NCBI RefSeq assembly: GCF_901709675.1
Contig: NC_051095.1
Span: 23,883,956 to 23,947,955 of the forward strand
DNA length: 64,000 nt
DNA from: Syngnathus acus
Lineage: Eukaryota > Chordata > Actinopteri > Syngnathiformes > Syngnathidae
Reading direction: 5' to 3'
Below the pieces are notes generated by a model, which was not told where the DNA came from, made no database searches, and saw only the letters and a list, made by a program, of their open reading frames with translations. Positions 22,601 through 34,600 of this stretch are shown piece after piece (position 1 is the stretch's first letter; every line of letters begins with the position of its first letter). A program made the position numbers and the translations under genes.

Positions 22601-25600
22601 TAACGTTTGATGAATATGTAATATGTTGGGAACGGATGTGACGTCCAAAACCGCTGTCGGTTGACCCCGATCAAAAGGTTGGGCACTCCTGGTGTAAAGT
22701 CTTACTGCTGACCTACTGCTCTAAGAGAAATAGTATGATGCTTTTATATACTGCTATAATGTGTAGTTTTCTCGAGATGATCAACATAGTACTAGAATGC
22801 CTGACTGTCCTTCCTCAAATCAGATATCTGATAGACTTGACTATCTAGTCCAAAGATTGGCTTTTGAAAAACATGATGCTACAAGGCTCCAGAGCAGTGG
22901 TCTCCAATTTATTTCTGCCGTGGACTGGTTCATACAAGTGGATGTTTTTACAGACTGCCAAGTTAGCTAAGCTAAGTTAAAAAAATAAAAAAAAGTACCA
23001 AATGACCTGGGGGCTGCTACCGAGTCACAAAACTCCTTGGTACGTACGTTGGTTCTAAGTTCACAGAGCTCAAACCCTAACATCACATAGAAAGGTTATT
23101 TTGGGTCTCATCAGTTCACAACATGTGGTTCTATTCTTCATCTTACTAATGAGTGGTGTGTAGCCTCTGTACTTTTGTTCAGGAAGTCTTTTGGAAGCAC
23201 TTGATTGTGATACGCTCATTCCAGACCTGCGCCTCAGTTGTTGTTAAAGTCATCACTATAGTTCTTCTGTTACAGCTCTAACAATGTTTATCATCAATTG
23301 CTGCTGATTTCCTTAACATTCAACACAAGTGGTTTTTTTCTCATCATGTCACCAAGCATAGCTAAATTTTACAATTGTTTCGTTGTCATGCAGCCAGTTG
23401 AGTGATTGGCAGTACAATGTTGGTATTGATGCAAAGTTCATGCGCCAGTGTGTCAACAGACCAAAATAAAATGCCTATTGCCCGTGTTGCTGTGTGGGTT
23501 GCAGCATTTGGTCAACATTCAGCCAGCTAAAAAGTCTCATTTTGATTGGCTGGTTCATGGAATTTTTGATTCTACACAATAAGACTTTACAAAGATGAAT
23601 TCAGCTTTCTCATGTGTATGTTTTCTATGAATGGACGGCACCCTCCAGTTTTTGTAACAGGAGTGAAATAAGTGGGTGGGTTTACAAGAATCCAGCCCCC
23701 CCTCTCTTTGCCCACTTTCTGCCCCTCCTCTCCGCCCTCCTCTCCCACAACACCGAACACAGGCAGAGAGAACAGACGAGACGAGAGAGCTGGAGAGCAA
23801 AGTGACGTGACCAAGGAGAAGACAAAGAAAAGTGGAGGCAGTTTTTGCTCTATTCAGGACATAGCACATCTTGTTGATTTATTTTAATGTTTCTTCTGGG
23901 TTTTTTTTTTTTTATCTACAAGACCTCCATCATCCCTTGGTTAAGCTTTTGTTGGGTACCAAATGACAACAGCTTCTACCCAAAAGCAGCATTTGTCAAC
24001 GGACTGCTGGAGCAATGTGAATGGGTAGTCATTGAAGAGAGGCGCAGAGCTGTTTTTCCCATGGATGTTTTGTTGTCCGCTCTCCTCCCTCCATTTGCTT
24101 TCTTTTGTATCAGCGCGCCCTCCCTCTTTCCCTTTTTCCTTCGCTTGGCTGCACAGGCTTTTTTTTTGTGATACATCAGCTCCTTCCCAGAGACCTCTTT
24201 GACCTGTACCAACATTGTTGTCCCCTAGACTTGGTCCTGCTGCTTGAGAATTGGTCACCCAATTTCTCTGCACTGCTACGTTTATTTTTATGCATTTGTG
24301 CCAGGTAACATACAGTATTTGCGGTCCAATGACTTGCTGTGCTGTCATACATTTTTTCGTGATTTTGTGATTATTTTTGGTCATGTCACCAGCGACATGG
24401 CCATGAATGTATTTTTCCCCCCCCACAAAATGGTGGTTGTTTGATTTTCAGTAATTGACTTGAAATATTGGTTCTGCAGAATGGAATTCACGTGATAAGT
24501 TGCAAGCAAGAACCCTCGAGTCTTTTACCTGCAGGCTCCAACATCCATCTTGCTTGTTTTCAACTCAGCCTTGTAGATAAAATTATCGCCTGTTTTTTTG
24601 TCCGCCACCCAATGTGGTGAGGATGAAGAAGACACACAGCAGCGCTTTGAGGCGGGCATGGCCCAGCTCTGAACTGTCAGAGCGGCTACTGTCACCACCA
24701 GCCTGTGCAGAGCCTCACAGGAGCCGACGCTCTCACAGTGAAAAGGACTACAGAATCCACAAACACAGGAAGAAGAGCCACTATCCTCCACAGTATGTGT
24801 GTCAGAGTCCACCTGCTTACTTTCATCCAGGTACTGTGCACACTTCTCCGGAGAGATTGTTTTTGAGTTGATAGAGATTCTTGGACTCTCTTTACTTGGA
24901 ATTAATTTTTAAATTTGCTTTTGCAAAATGAGTGCTGTTTTTGTCAATCAAGTTTAATCTCTAAAAAAAGGGAACTTCGGGAGTACTGACTACTGCTGCA
25001 TTGTTAGCTGATGATCGTTGTTGCCAGGGATACAATCCAGCATTTTGACATGCTGTCATGAGTCTGATTGGTTCCATTTAGTGTAATGTAGTACAGTAAT
25101 CCCTCGTTTATCGCGGATAATTGGTTCCAAGACCACCCGCGATATGTGAAAATCTGCGAAGTATGTGCCACCCTCTCATTTTTAACATGCATAAATTTTT
25201 TGTGTATCAATAAGTGTATATTAAGCCATATAAGTGCATATGTTATCATTAGAACATTAAATAATAGTTTCAAACATGTAAATACTATATTAATACGTCG
25301 TATAATTGACATACAGAAAATAATGTATAAATAATATAAATATAAATATGATGTGTGTGTGCGTGTGTGTGTGGGTGTGTGTGTAGGTAGTGTGGCTATT
25401 GATGTGGGTTAGAGGTTGAAGTAAATGTGTCCCAATTACGTATTTTCTCTAGAAAAATACATTGTGATCTATTTAGAGGTGCAATGATTAATCGATTTAT
25501 CAACAAAAAATCTATTAAGTAATTGATAATGATTTCTGATAATATATTAATTATTTAGTTAGCTTTTTTAATTTAAAATTGTACGCGCCTTTTAAATTTT

Positions 25601-28600
25601 GGCTTGTCAACAGCTAATATTGTCAAATCTCTGTCATCTTCCGTGAAAGCAGACTGATTCTATTTGTGTTAAATTACAAAAAAAAGCATTTGCCTTAACT
25701 TTGAAAAACAATTATAAATACATTAAGAACCAAAACAGTAACAGAATACTAATTATTTCACAGTGTTTGTGCAGAAAACATGAATTAATGCCCTGTTTTT
25801 GAATAAATGGATCGGAATTAAAACATGATTCTATCTGATTCATCAATAAATCGACAGATTTATTGATTATTCAAAATAATCATTAGTTGCAGCCCTAGAT
25901 CTATTTCAAGATTAGGGTATTTTGTTGTTTATTTTTACAGCGCCATGAAGCAACAGTGCTTAGGCTTTTTACTACATGTTTAAATTTACTGTAAGAAATG
26001 CATTTGATAGAATTGTGTTCTTCATCAGTGACTCCATCACCAAACTTCAGGCATGCACGCATGGTACTCAAACATGTATCCTTTAACCCACGATGAAAAA
26101 AGGGACCTTTTGTTTTTCTTAGAGCAAGTCAAGTCAAACGTTTTCTCTACAATATGTACTATGTGCCACCAGTAGTTTAAACACGTCATTCTGACTGATA
26201 TTGCGTTTGTGGAATATGAATTAGACAGCAAAATCCACCTGTTTTTAATCTATCAAGGGTCAGCCATTTTGCCACTCTTACAATGCCCAAGGGCTCGTGT
26301 AGGCTTTGTCCGAATGTCACTCATTCACTATATAGTACCGCGCTATATGTGGCACGTGAAAGTAGTTCTCTCATTCTATTTGGCGATTCGGACATCCAGC
26401 TCACTACTTTGCTCCTTGTTGCATATCAGGTGACCACCGTAACTGTAATTACAAAGCGTTGAATAAAGATCGCCGACTATTTATTATAAATAAAGAAATA
26501 TATATTTCAAATGTATTCATTTCATTTGTTGTACATCTTTTCAATTAAATAAAATGAATCGATTATAGGCGGCACAGTGGGGCATTGGTTCGCCTTACAG
26601 CTCAGAGGTTCAGAGTTCGAATCCGGCTCTGGGCTTCCCGTGTGGAGTTTGCATATTCTGTGATAATGTAATTTTGTGTCGACAGCAAGTGGCAAAATAC
26701 CAACACCCTGAGGTGGCTAAGAACTGGTGTTGTTTGCTGCTTAATTCATATCGCAGAGACACATTAATCAAACGCGGTCATTCGACTCGTTGGGACAGGT
26801 ACTGCAAAGAAAATTTTTAACTTCCCTTTAATTCATATTCAAATAAAACTTATCAATTCCATCCAAAAACCTTCATCTTTTTTGCCTTCTTCTTTGTTTT
26901 CTTCTTCTTTCCGGCAGCTACGAGGACCATTTATCTATTTTGCAACACTAATGTGTGCAATAATAACCGACCCAGATTCTATCGTTGGCCAAAATGGAAT
27001 GTGAGATTCTACTTAAAGCGACACAAAAGCGATGATGGTCCATTTTTCATGAACTATCCCAGTTTATGTCTTCTTTTTATTAGGAAAATGAAAAAAGTTA
27101 TCATTTTCTATTTTATCCATCCATTCATTATGGAGAAATAATGAAACAACTCATGCCTTAAAAAATACCCACTTCTAATGAGGAATAGGGCCACTCAACC
27201 CCTTCTCTTCAAGTCTTGGTTGATGACATCACGGAAGGAAGCGATCACAATTTCCCCATTGGAAATCATTGTACAGACATCGCTTAAAATGTAAAATCAA
27301 TGGGGATCAACTAGCCATAAAATGCATGTGGACATCTCTACTCATTTCAACTTCTGAAAACCTCATAAAATGATTTGCCTTTCCATGGCTGATTTAAGAG
27401 CAAGAAATGAGCAGCCTCTCTGCAGCTCGTCTATTTCCTTTCACCAGTCGCCAACACACGCAAACACGACGTGTTCCGAAAGGCTTTATGTAAGCTGAGT
27501 TGTTCATAGGTTGTTATATATTGAATTGAAATCGGTAAGGGTTCGTTTGACTTGCATTTCCCCTGAAGTCCACGTATGGAGTATCACCTCCACCACCTCT
27601 CCAAAAAGGAGGTGCTTTAAACGGCCACACTCAGCTGAAGGATTGGCCTCCTGGTTGCCGGTGCTCCCAATCAGGAGGAGTCGGGACACGTGACAATTTT
27701 ACGCATTTGTTCTTTTATTTACTGTAAAGGTACAATACATGCACAGAACATTGTGGGAATGGTTATTAAGGGAATGGAAAAGGTTTGTCACGTAAAAATA
27801 TTGGGGAGGGTTCACAAAGCCTTAATATTGTGTGTAGGACCACAATGCAACACGAGATTCATGCGCAACCATGACTCACTACGGTTTCGCTATGCATGAT
27901 GTCCCCCGGGTTAGTGTAGTGTGTTAATCCTGAAGGTGCACACTTTGCAATGCTTCACAAGGTTAACTACACTTCTAGCTTCTAATACTTCTAACTACAC
28001 TGACAGCCCTCTAGCAGCCAACAAGAATCAAAATATTGTAAGTTTCAATACAATAGTGTATAAATACATATACCGTTTCTATTTCGTGGATCTACCTTAT
28101 TTGCGGGTGGTTCTGGGATGCATCTCCCGCGATAAATGAGGGATCACTGTACATTGATCCTTTCCTTTTGCGTGTTGCTACACCCAGCCACAACGCATCT
28201 ATTAGGCATCTTTGCTGCATTAAATGTTCAAAGAATCATGTATTTCAAAACAACAGGACATTTCTTAAGCTTAGTAGCCTGAAACAAGAGTAACATGCAT
28301 TCGCTTCCTTCTGTGACGTAGTCAGGCTGATGTGTCAATCAAGCAGGCTCCACCCAAAAAGTAGGCGTCAGTACCACTCTATTCCAAATTACCATTAAAT
28401 CACTTCTGAGTGTTTTTCAGGGGGGAATTGTCATATTGACATCATTTTTTAATACAGTCCTATCACATAAGTGCTAATGTTGGGCTCGCTTTACTGTCCC
28501 TTTAAAAAAAAGCCATTTGGAACTAAAATAACAAAACAAAACACCAACCTGTTAAAACATAGCAACGGCAATTTGTCTATTTATTATATCAATATGTTTT

Positions 28601-31600
28601 CAATATGTTAATATGTTTTCAAATAATTGAATGTCTGGCTTTTGAAAACATTTTGGGCAATTTAGGGTGTAGATAAAGCACTATATACTAAGTCTTCTGC
28701 AAATTAATATTTAGGAGTTTTATTTTCATTTATTCTACCGGAAATAGTCGTGCTTGCAAACCTTTAAGGCAGAGATTTTGGTCAGATATTTTTGTTATCA
28801 AATTTTTTTAGTTTGCATTTGACTCAAGTAATTGTTGCAAATATAAGGTCCCCAACCACTGGCCCACGACAATTTGCAATTAGCAAATTTGTCAGCCAAC
28901 TTGTTAGATACACCATGACATTAGGGTTGGGCGATATGTCCCCAAATTCATATCACGGTATCAATTGCATCCCTTCACGGTAAAGTTATACAAAGATCAC
29001 TCTATAAAATTAAGGGTAGAATGTTTAATTCATGATTTAATAAATTTGTTGTTCACGAATAGGTAGATTATATACTCAATTAGAGAAGCTAAATTGATAA
29101 AATCATGATAGCAAATCTGGAGCCAATCAATCACATCTCTTCGTGGAGGCTTAGCAAAATGAATCTCCTGTTGCATTGTGGTCCAGTACACAATATTAAA
29201 GCTTTCTAAATCCTCCCCAATAAGTTTACGCTACATAAACCTTTCTTATTCGCTTAATAGCCATTGCCACACTGTTCTGTGCATGTGATGTACCTTTACA
29301 GTAAATAAAAGATATTGTCACATGTCCCGACTCCTTCTGCACAGGTTGGTTGGTGCGCCTGGCCAGCTGCCGCCTCCTGCTCTTGAACTCAGTCATGTCC
29401 GCAGTGACGCACATTACTCAGATGCACGCCCCGCGCTATCAGGGCTCATTGCCGCTGTCCCAACTCCTGGACAGCAGTGCTTTCTTTCCTACATGCGCGG
29501 CAGCCAGCCACGCACCCCGCGCTTGTCCTCAGTGAAGCGCATTGCTCAGAGGCACGCACCGCACTATGAGCGCTCATCGTTGTTGTCCCGACCTTCCTTT
29601 GAGCGCGGCTGTGTCACGCTTTCGGGCGTCGCCAATACGGAACTGTGTCTGCTAAACTTGTCTTGTGTTACCCGCTAATTAGGGCGTATATATAGACAGC
29701 ATTCGGCAGTCAGTTCTCGCCGTTTCGTCTGCTTTGACACACGCACGCCTGCCACCTGATTCCCGTTTGCCTGATCCGCTGTGTAGCGGTACACCTGTCT
29801 GGTTGTCTGCCTTGACACACGCACACCTGCTGCCTGATTCTCGTTTGCCTGATCTGCTGTGTAACGAGATGCCACTACGACGCGAGTTTGCTGACCGGCT
29901 TGTCAGTCGCCTCGTGCACTCGCTCTGCTGCCTCCCTTTTCCTCTTTTCGCATTGTTGCACATGGTTGTCCTGCCTCACTCATGACAGGCTGGCTGCCAC
30001 GCTTCGCGCGCGTCTCCGCAGTGACGTACATTGCTCAGAGGCACGCCCCGCGCGAGCAGCGTGTATTTAAATGGCGTTCTCCCATCACTTATAAACACGC
30101 AAAGTAGCGCATTCGCGAGAGGTGAAGCGCTACGTGGCAAGGGATCACAGTGATCCCTCGCCACTTCGCGCTTCACCTATTACAGCCTCAGTGCATTGAT
30201 GGTTTTTATGAAAACAAATAATGCAGATATATTTGTTGCATCGTGGCTTTTTGGGGCGTCTCTTCGAGCGCGGGGCTTTGTCTGCCCATATGACTTTACA
30301 GCACACTATTGGCCGGTAGAGGAGATTATATCAATGGGAACATGTTGATCTGTATTCTTGCCGCTGATTGGCTTGGAGCTGTAAGAGCAGTTGAAACCAC
30401 GCTTTATCTCAGCCTCCCGCTACGTATCCACTCTTCCACTTCGTTGGCGTCAGCAGAAGCGTCTCTGATTTACGCTTCGTTTTGTCACAAACGAGGCAGG
30501 ATAACCAAATGCAACATAAGCTCTTTATTTGGGGAAAGGATACAAGGAGGGCTGGAAGCGGGCAACGTTAGCCTCAGCACTCGCGAGCATTCGCCCGCCC
30601 GCCGCAACGTTATCTTACGGACATCGGCTTGCCTCTGTAAACCTAACTAACTGGCAGCACTGATGCGACAACATCCGCCTTATTTTCGGCAGCTTTTTGG
30701 CGCTACTTTCGTCACATCATTTTTCCTTGTTAACTTAACTTACGCGGAGAACTAAGTGTTTTTACACTGCCACAATGTGAATTTGCAATTGGGTTTTCAT
30801 CACTTGTAGATGAGTTATTTAGTTAAGATAGTCTTGTGCTGATATGAAAACATTGACTCTACATCGCGGGGGGTCTTGGAACCAATTTATCAGCAATAAA
30901 CGAGGGATCACTGTAAAGCAAAATTGGAGATGTGTCTGTTCTTTAAGGGCAAGATTATGATGGAAACGATTCAGTAAGGTTGTTTGGCTCTAAATGATTG
31001 GGCAGTTGTACTTGAGTTTTGAATGTACTATTATCATTTTTGTATTTTGATGAAAGCATCAGCAAGTTCACAGGGCTTCCGCTGGTCTCATAGTAACCGT
31101 TGAATGGCTGTTTTGTGATGACTGGGAACGAAGACCAGCAGCTCTCAGCAGGAGAAAACTCTGTGCATTCTGAAGCTGTTGGCTCTTATTCCTCCAGGCT
31201 TACACACTTCCATTGTAAATAATCCTATATTTGTTTGGTGACTAACTGAGCTGAATAAGTTGGTGTCCTGTGACTTGTCCTATTATGTCTACAACTGACA
31301 AATGCAGTTTCAGTCTATGGCCTTTTATTATAAACTTAAATTCAAACATTGCTCACTCCTTGATCCTAACAAACTAAAAATGACTTTTGCTGTCAGGAAC
31401 GTTACATGTACTCTTTTTCCAAAATGGCTAATAAATGTGCACTCTTAATTCTGACCAACTTAATTGAATGTCAGCATATTGTAGCTTGGTCATAAGGTGT
31501 TATATCTGGCTTGTGAGTATGAAACAGCTGACTTGTGCATGTATGCGCAGTCTTAAGGATGTAACAATAGTGAGTATTGTACTGAGACAAACAAGGCTCT

Positions 31601-34600
31601 GACTTTTTCCTGGCTTCTGCACACAAATGTCCAAAATCCAAATACAATTCCGCTCTGTTCACAAATATTCAACATTGGAGCTTTGTTGCAACTAAGATGC
31701 TATCATCGTTATGCTTAAAACAATAAGCACGTTTCTTATGTCCAACCGTAGTGGATGCATGTTCTGTACCGATCAATGTTACATCTCTTTAGTGATGAAA
31801 AAAAAATGGCGTCCCATTAATGCAAGTATAATTTACTCCCCCCAGGAATCTGCAGAGAAAAAGTGTAGATTCTGCGAAGAACAATCCCGATTCTGTGGCT
31901 TGAAAGTTGAATTCCCGCAGGCATTCAATAATGAGTGAAAATGATTAGTAACAAAGCAAATTAATGTAATCATGAAATAATAATGCTGTCAGGAAAATAT
32001 TTGCAAAACCAAATCACTTTGAAACATGGTTTTGAAATAATTATCAGTATTCTCTTTGTCCCTCTTGGGCAGATTTATTTAATGCTATCAATAATAATAA
32101 TAATAATAATAATACATTTAGTTTGCATTACTTATGAAGTGCAAAACATATCACCAAATTGTGGATTTGATGCAGAACAAATAATATTAAAGCAAAGATT
32201 TAAAAAGTGTAATTCATCCACTTAACCTGCACACGGTATAATCAACAATGTTGGCAATAACGTTGTTTAAGCATAACTGTGTTTCTAACAGCATTGATTT
32301 TGGGTAACAATGTTAATTAATTACTGTCTTGTTAAAACACCAATAATATAATCAATAAATGATCATATAATTGTGTAATCAATAAACTCCTTATAGTTAT
32401 GATGCTCTTGTAATTGAAGATGTATTGTGGCACACTGGGACAAAGCACTAGATATCAAAATGTTTATTACACCTAGTTGTGAACAATATCATTGCCACTA
32501 CACCATAAAATGTAAGTGGCATCACTGGGAGGTTATTGTTTTGTGTCCTCAGTCATGGTTTCATAAAGTGGAATGCATATCTGTCCAGAGTCTTGCTCTA
32601 CACATTCATGGAAAAACCACCCAAAGTAAAAAGCAGTGTTTAAGTTTAGAATTGCGGCAAATCAATAGATTGTTGTTTCATGGGGCTTTTTAGATGAGAT
32701 TGGAAGCCACCAATCTCAGTATGTCGGTGACCATTTCATCTTCTATGACTGATAAATGTTGACTGAGAAGTGGCCCAGTGAGGATTTAGTAAAAGAGCCA
32801 ATGCCCAAGAAGAACAAAAAAAGGTGCATTTCACAGACACTTTTATTTGACAATATGGATTTAAGATGACAGATGATTCCCATGCACAAAGCCCAATATG
32901 TGGCAAGCGACCCCCCCAAAGCAAAAAGCAAATAGTTGCTCACATAGGTAAGAGATGGACGTAACATCCGTGACGTCACCCATTGGTTTGTGGACTGCTG
33001 CTCGGAAGCCAATAGAGGCTTTGCAGTCACGTGGTTTTATCACGTGATTTTGTGTTATGCCGCCATCTTGGCGGTCAACTCGTCAGCTCGTTCCTACGTG
33101 TTTGTATGGATTGTCTGATTTCTGCGCTACGTTTTCACCGATTTCTTCCGAATTATGGCTGATTTGCTATCCAACGAAGTTAGGCATTTGGATGAAGACT
33201 CCAAGAAACGTTACAGAGAGAAGTTGAACCTTGTTGGCACAACGGATCCGTACCTTTTACCGAGAAGCATGCTAAAATCGCCCGAGCATTTTGCAACAGC
33301 CGACCTGCCTGAACGCTCATATCCAGATATTTATAATTACCTCGTCGATTTGTTTTGTAATGGCATTTCATAACTTGACATATTAAAAAACTGAATAGAG
33401 TGAAATCATTCAGATACTGTACCTGTCCAAGTTGCTACCATTTTTATTTTTTGTTTATTTTTGCATGATGCCACATCTGATTGGCTTGAAAACTTAACCA
33501 ATAAAAATTTTAACCTTGTGCCAATGGCTTGAAAACTTTACCAATGTAGATTTTACCTTGTGCCAAATGAAGTAACAAAAACCCTCTTGTTAAAAAATGC
33601 TACATTAAAAAATAATTGTTTCACAAGGTTCATAATAATTTTTTGGGAAATTTTCTAATGCATTCACTCGAGAATTAATTGTTCAATTCCAATATGAAGT
33701 TCAATATTTACATTGATAACGTTTTCAAGCCAATCAGATGAAGCATCATGAAAAAATAAACACAAAATAAAAACGGGGGGGTGAACTGAAGAAATCATCC
33801 CATTCCCTGCCTTGCTGCTCTTGCTGCCTTTCTAAAAATGCACCCAGCATTTTCAACAATCATATTTGTATCATCCCATATTGTATTATTTCACATTTTG
33901 TGAAACAAATCAGGGGTGAATAGTTTGTTTACATACCTGATATGAAGTCCTCATTGCATATCCTTGTGTAAATCGTAGGTTTCCATCGTTCACGACGAAT
34001 ATCCGCGATCCATTTATCACGTTTTTTTTTCATGTTCGCCGGAAATCTATAGAAGCTAAGATTTGGTTTATCGCCTCGTCTATTGCTACATCCAACAGCA
34101 CAGCAGGTATCCGGCATTTTTAAGCTCAAATAGCAGCAGATATAACAAGAAAGCGTGTGTCAGTCGTAGACCGGCACTGAAAAGTTGACCGCCAAGATGG
34201 CCGCCAAGCTAATGTGGGTAGCTTGATGACATCAGCTGCAAAGCCTCTATAGTATCGAATCTAGGCAGCGCCATCTTGAAAATTTCAGGTGCATTCTGGG
34301 AAAAATGAACACGGATTCTACTTATATGGGCATGAGGCGGAGTCATGAACGGACGTATGGGCGCCAAAGCAACAGCAGAGCATTATGGGATTTGTAGTAC
34401 AAGCGATGAATGCGGTGTTACAGCGCTGCCGCCGTATAATACCGGCGGGCCAGCTCTAATATTAATTTGAAATTGCCTCACGGGCCAAATATAATTACAC
34501 TGCGGGCCAAATTTGGCCCGCGGGCCAGAGTTTGACATCTATGCCCTAAAACATTGAACATTACGCCAAATGTTGACGTCTTTACTGTGAGCCAATGTGA

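Larger units (their letters stand above)
33012..34250. mobile_element. Internally deleted ISL2EU-like DNA transposon
   Basis: TIRs ATAGAGGCTTTGCAG (33012) and CTGCAAAGCCTCTAT (ends 34250), with a second inner inverted motif GCCATCTTGGCGGTCAACT / AGTTGACCGCCAAGATGGCC. Two coding starts face inwards: a YqaJ/SWIM-type accessory protein N-terminus on the left and a THAP-domain exon on the right. This is the gene pair known from ISL2EU elements, and the middle is deleted. The family assignment is by recall of this gene pair. Confidence 0.65.

Noticed and set aside
23941-24426. 161-codon minus-strand frame near stox2 exon 1b
   Set aside because: No recognisable domain, antisense to the likely exon 1b 5' region, and no splice or start context.
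26565-26655. tRNA gene candidate (A and B box-like sequence)
   Set aside because: It is a truncated SINE head; the same head occurs at 13890 and 41595 with SINE bodies. No full cloverleaf was found.
27690-29345. Solo-LTR interpretation of the TGTCAC...-starting sequences
   Set aside because: The similarity between the two copies continues upstream of TGTCAC, so that point is not an LTR edge. No primer-binding site or pol sequence was found.
29322-29678. 118-codon open frame in GC-rich DNA
   Set aside because: Long open frames are expected by chance in GC-rich sequence. The block is internally repetitive and lacks a domain.
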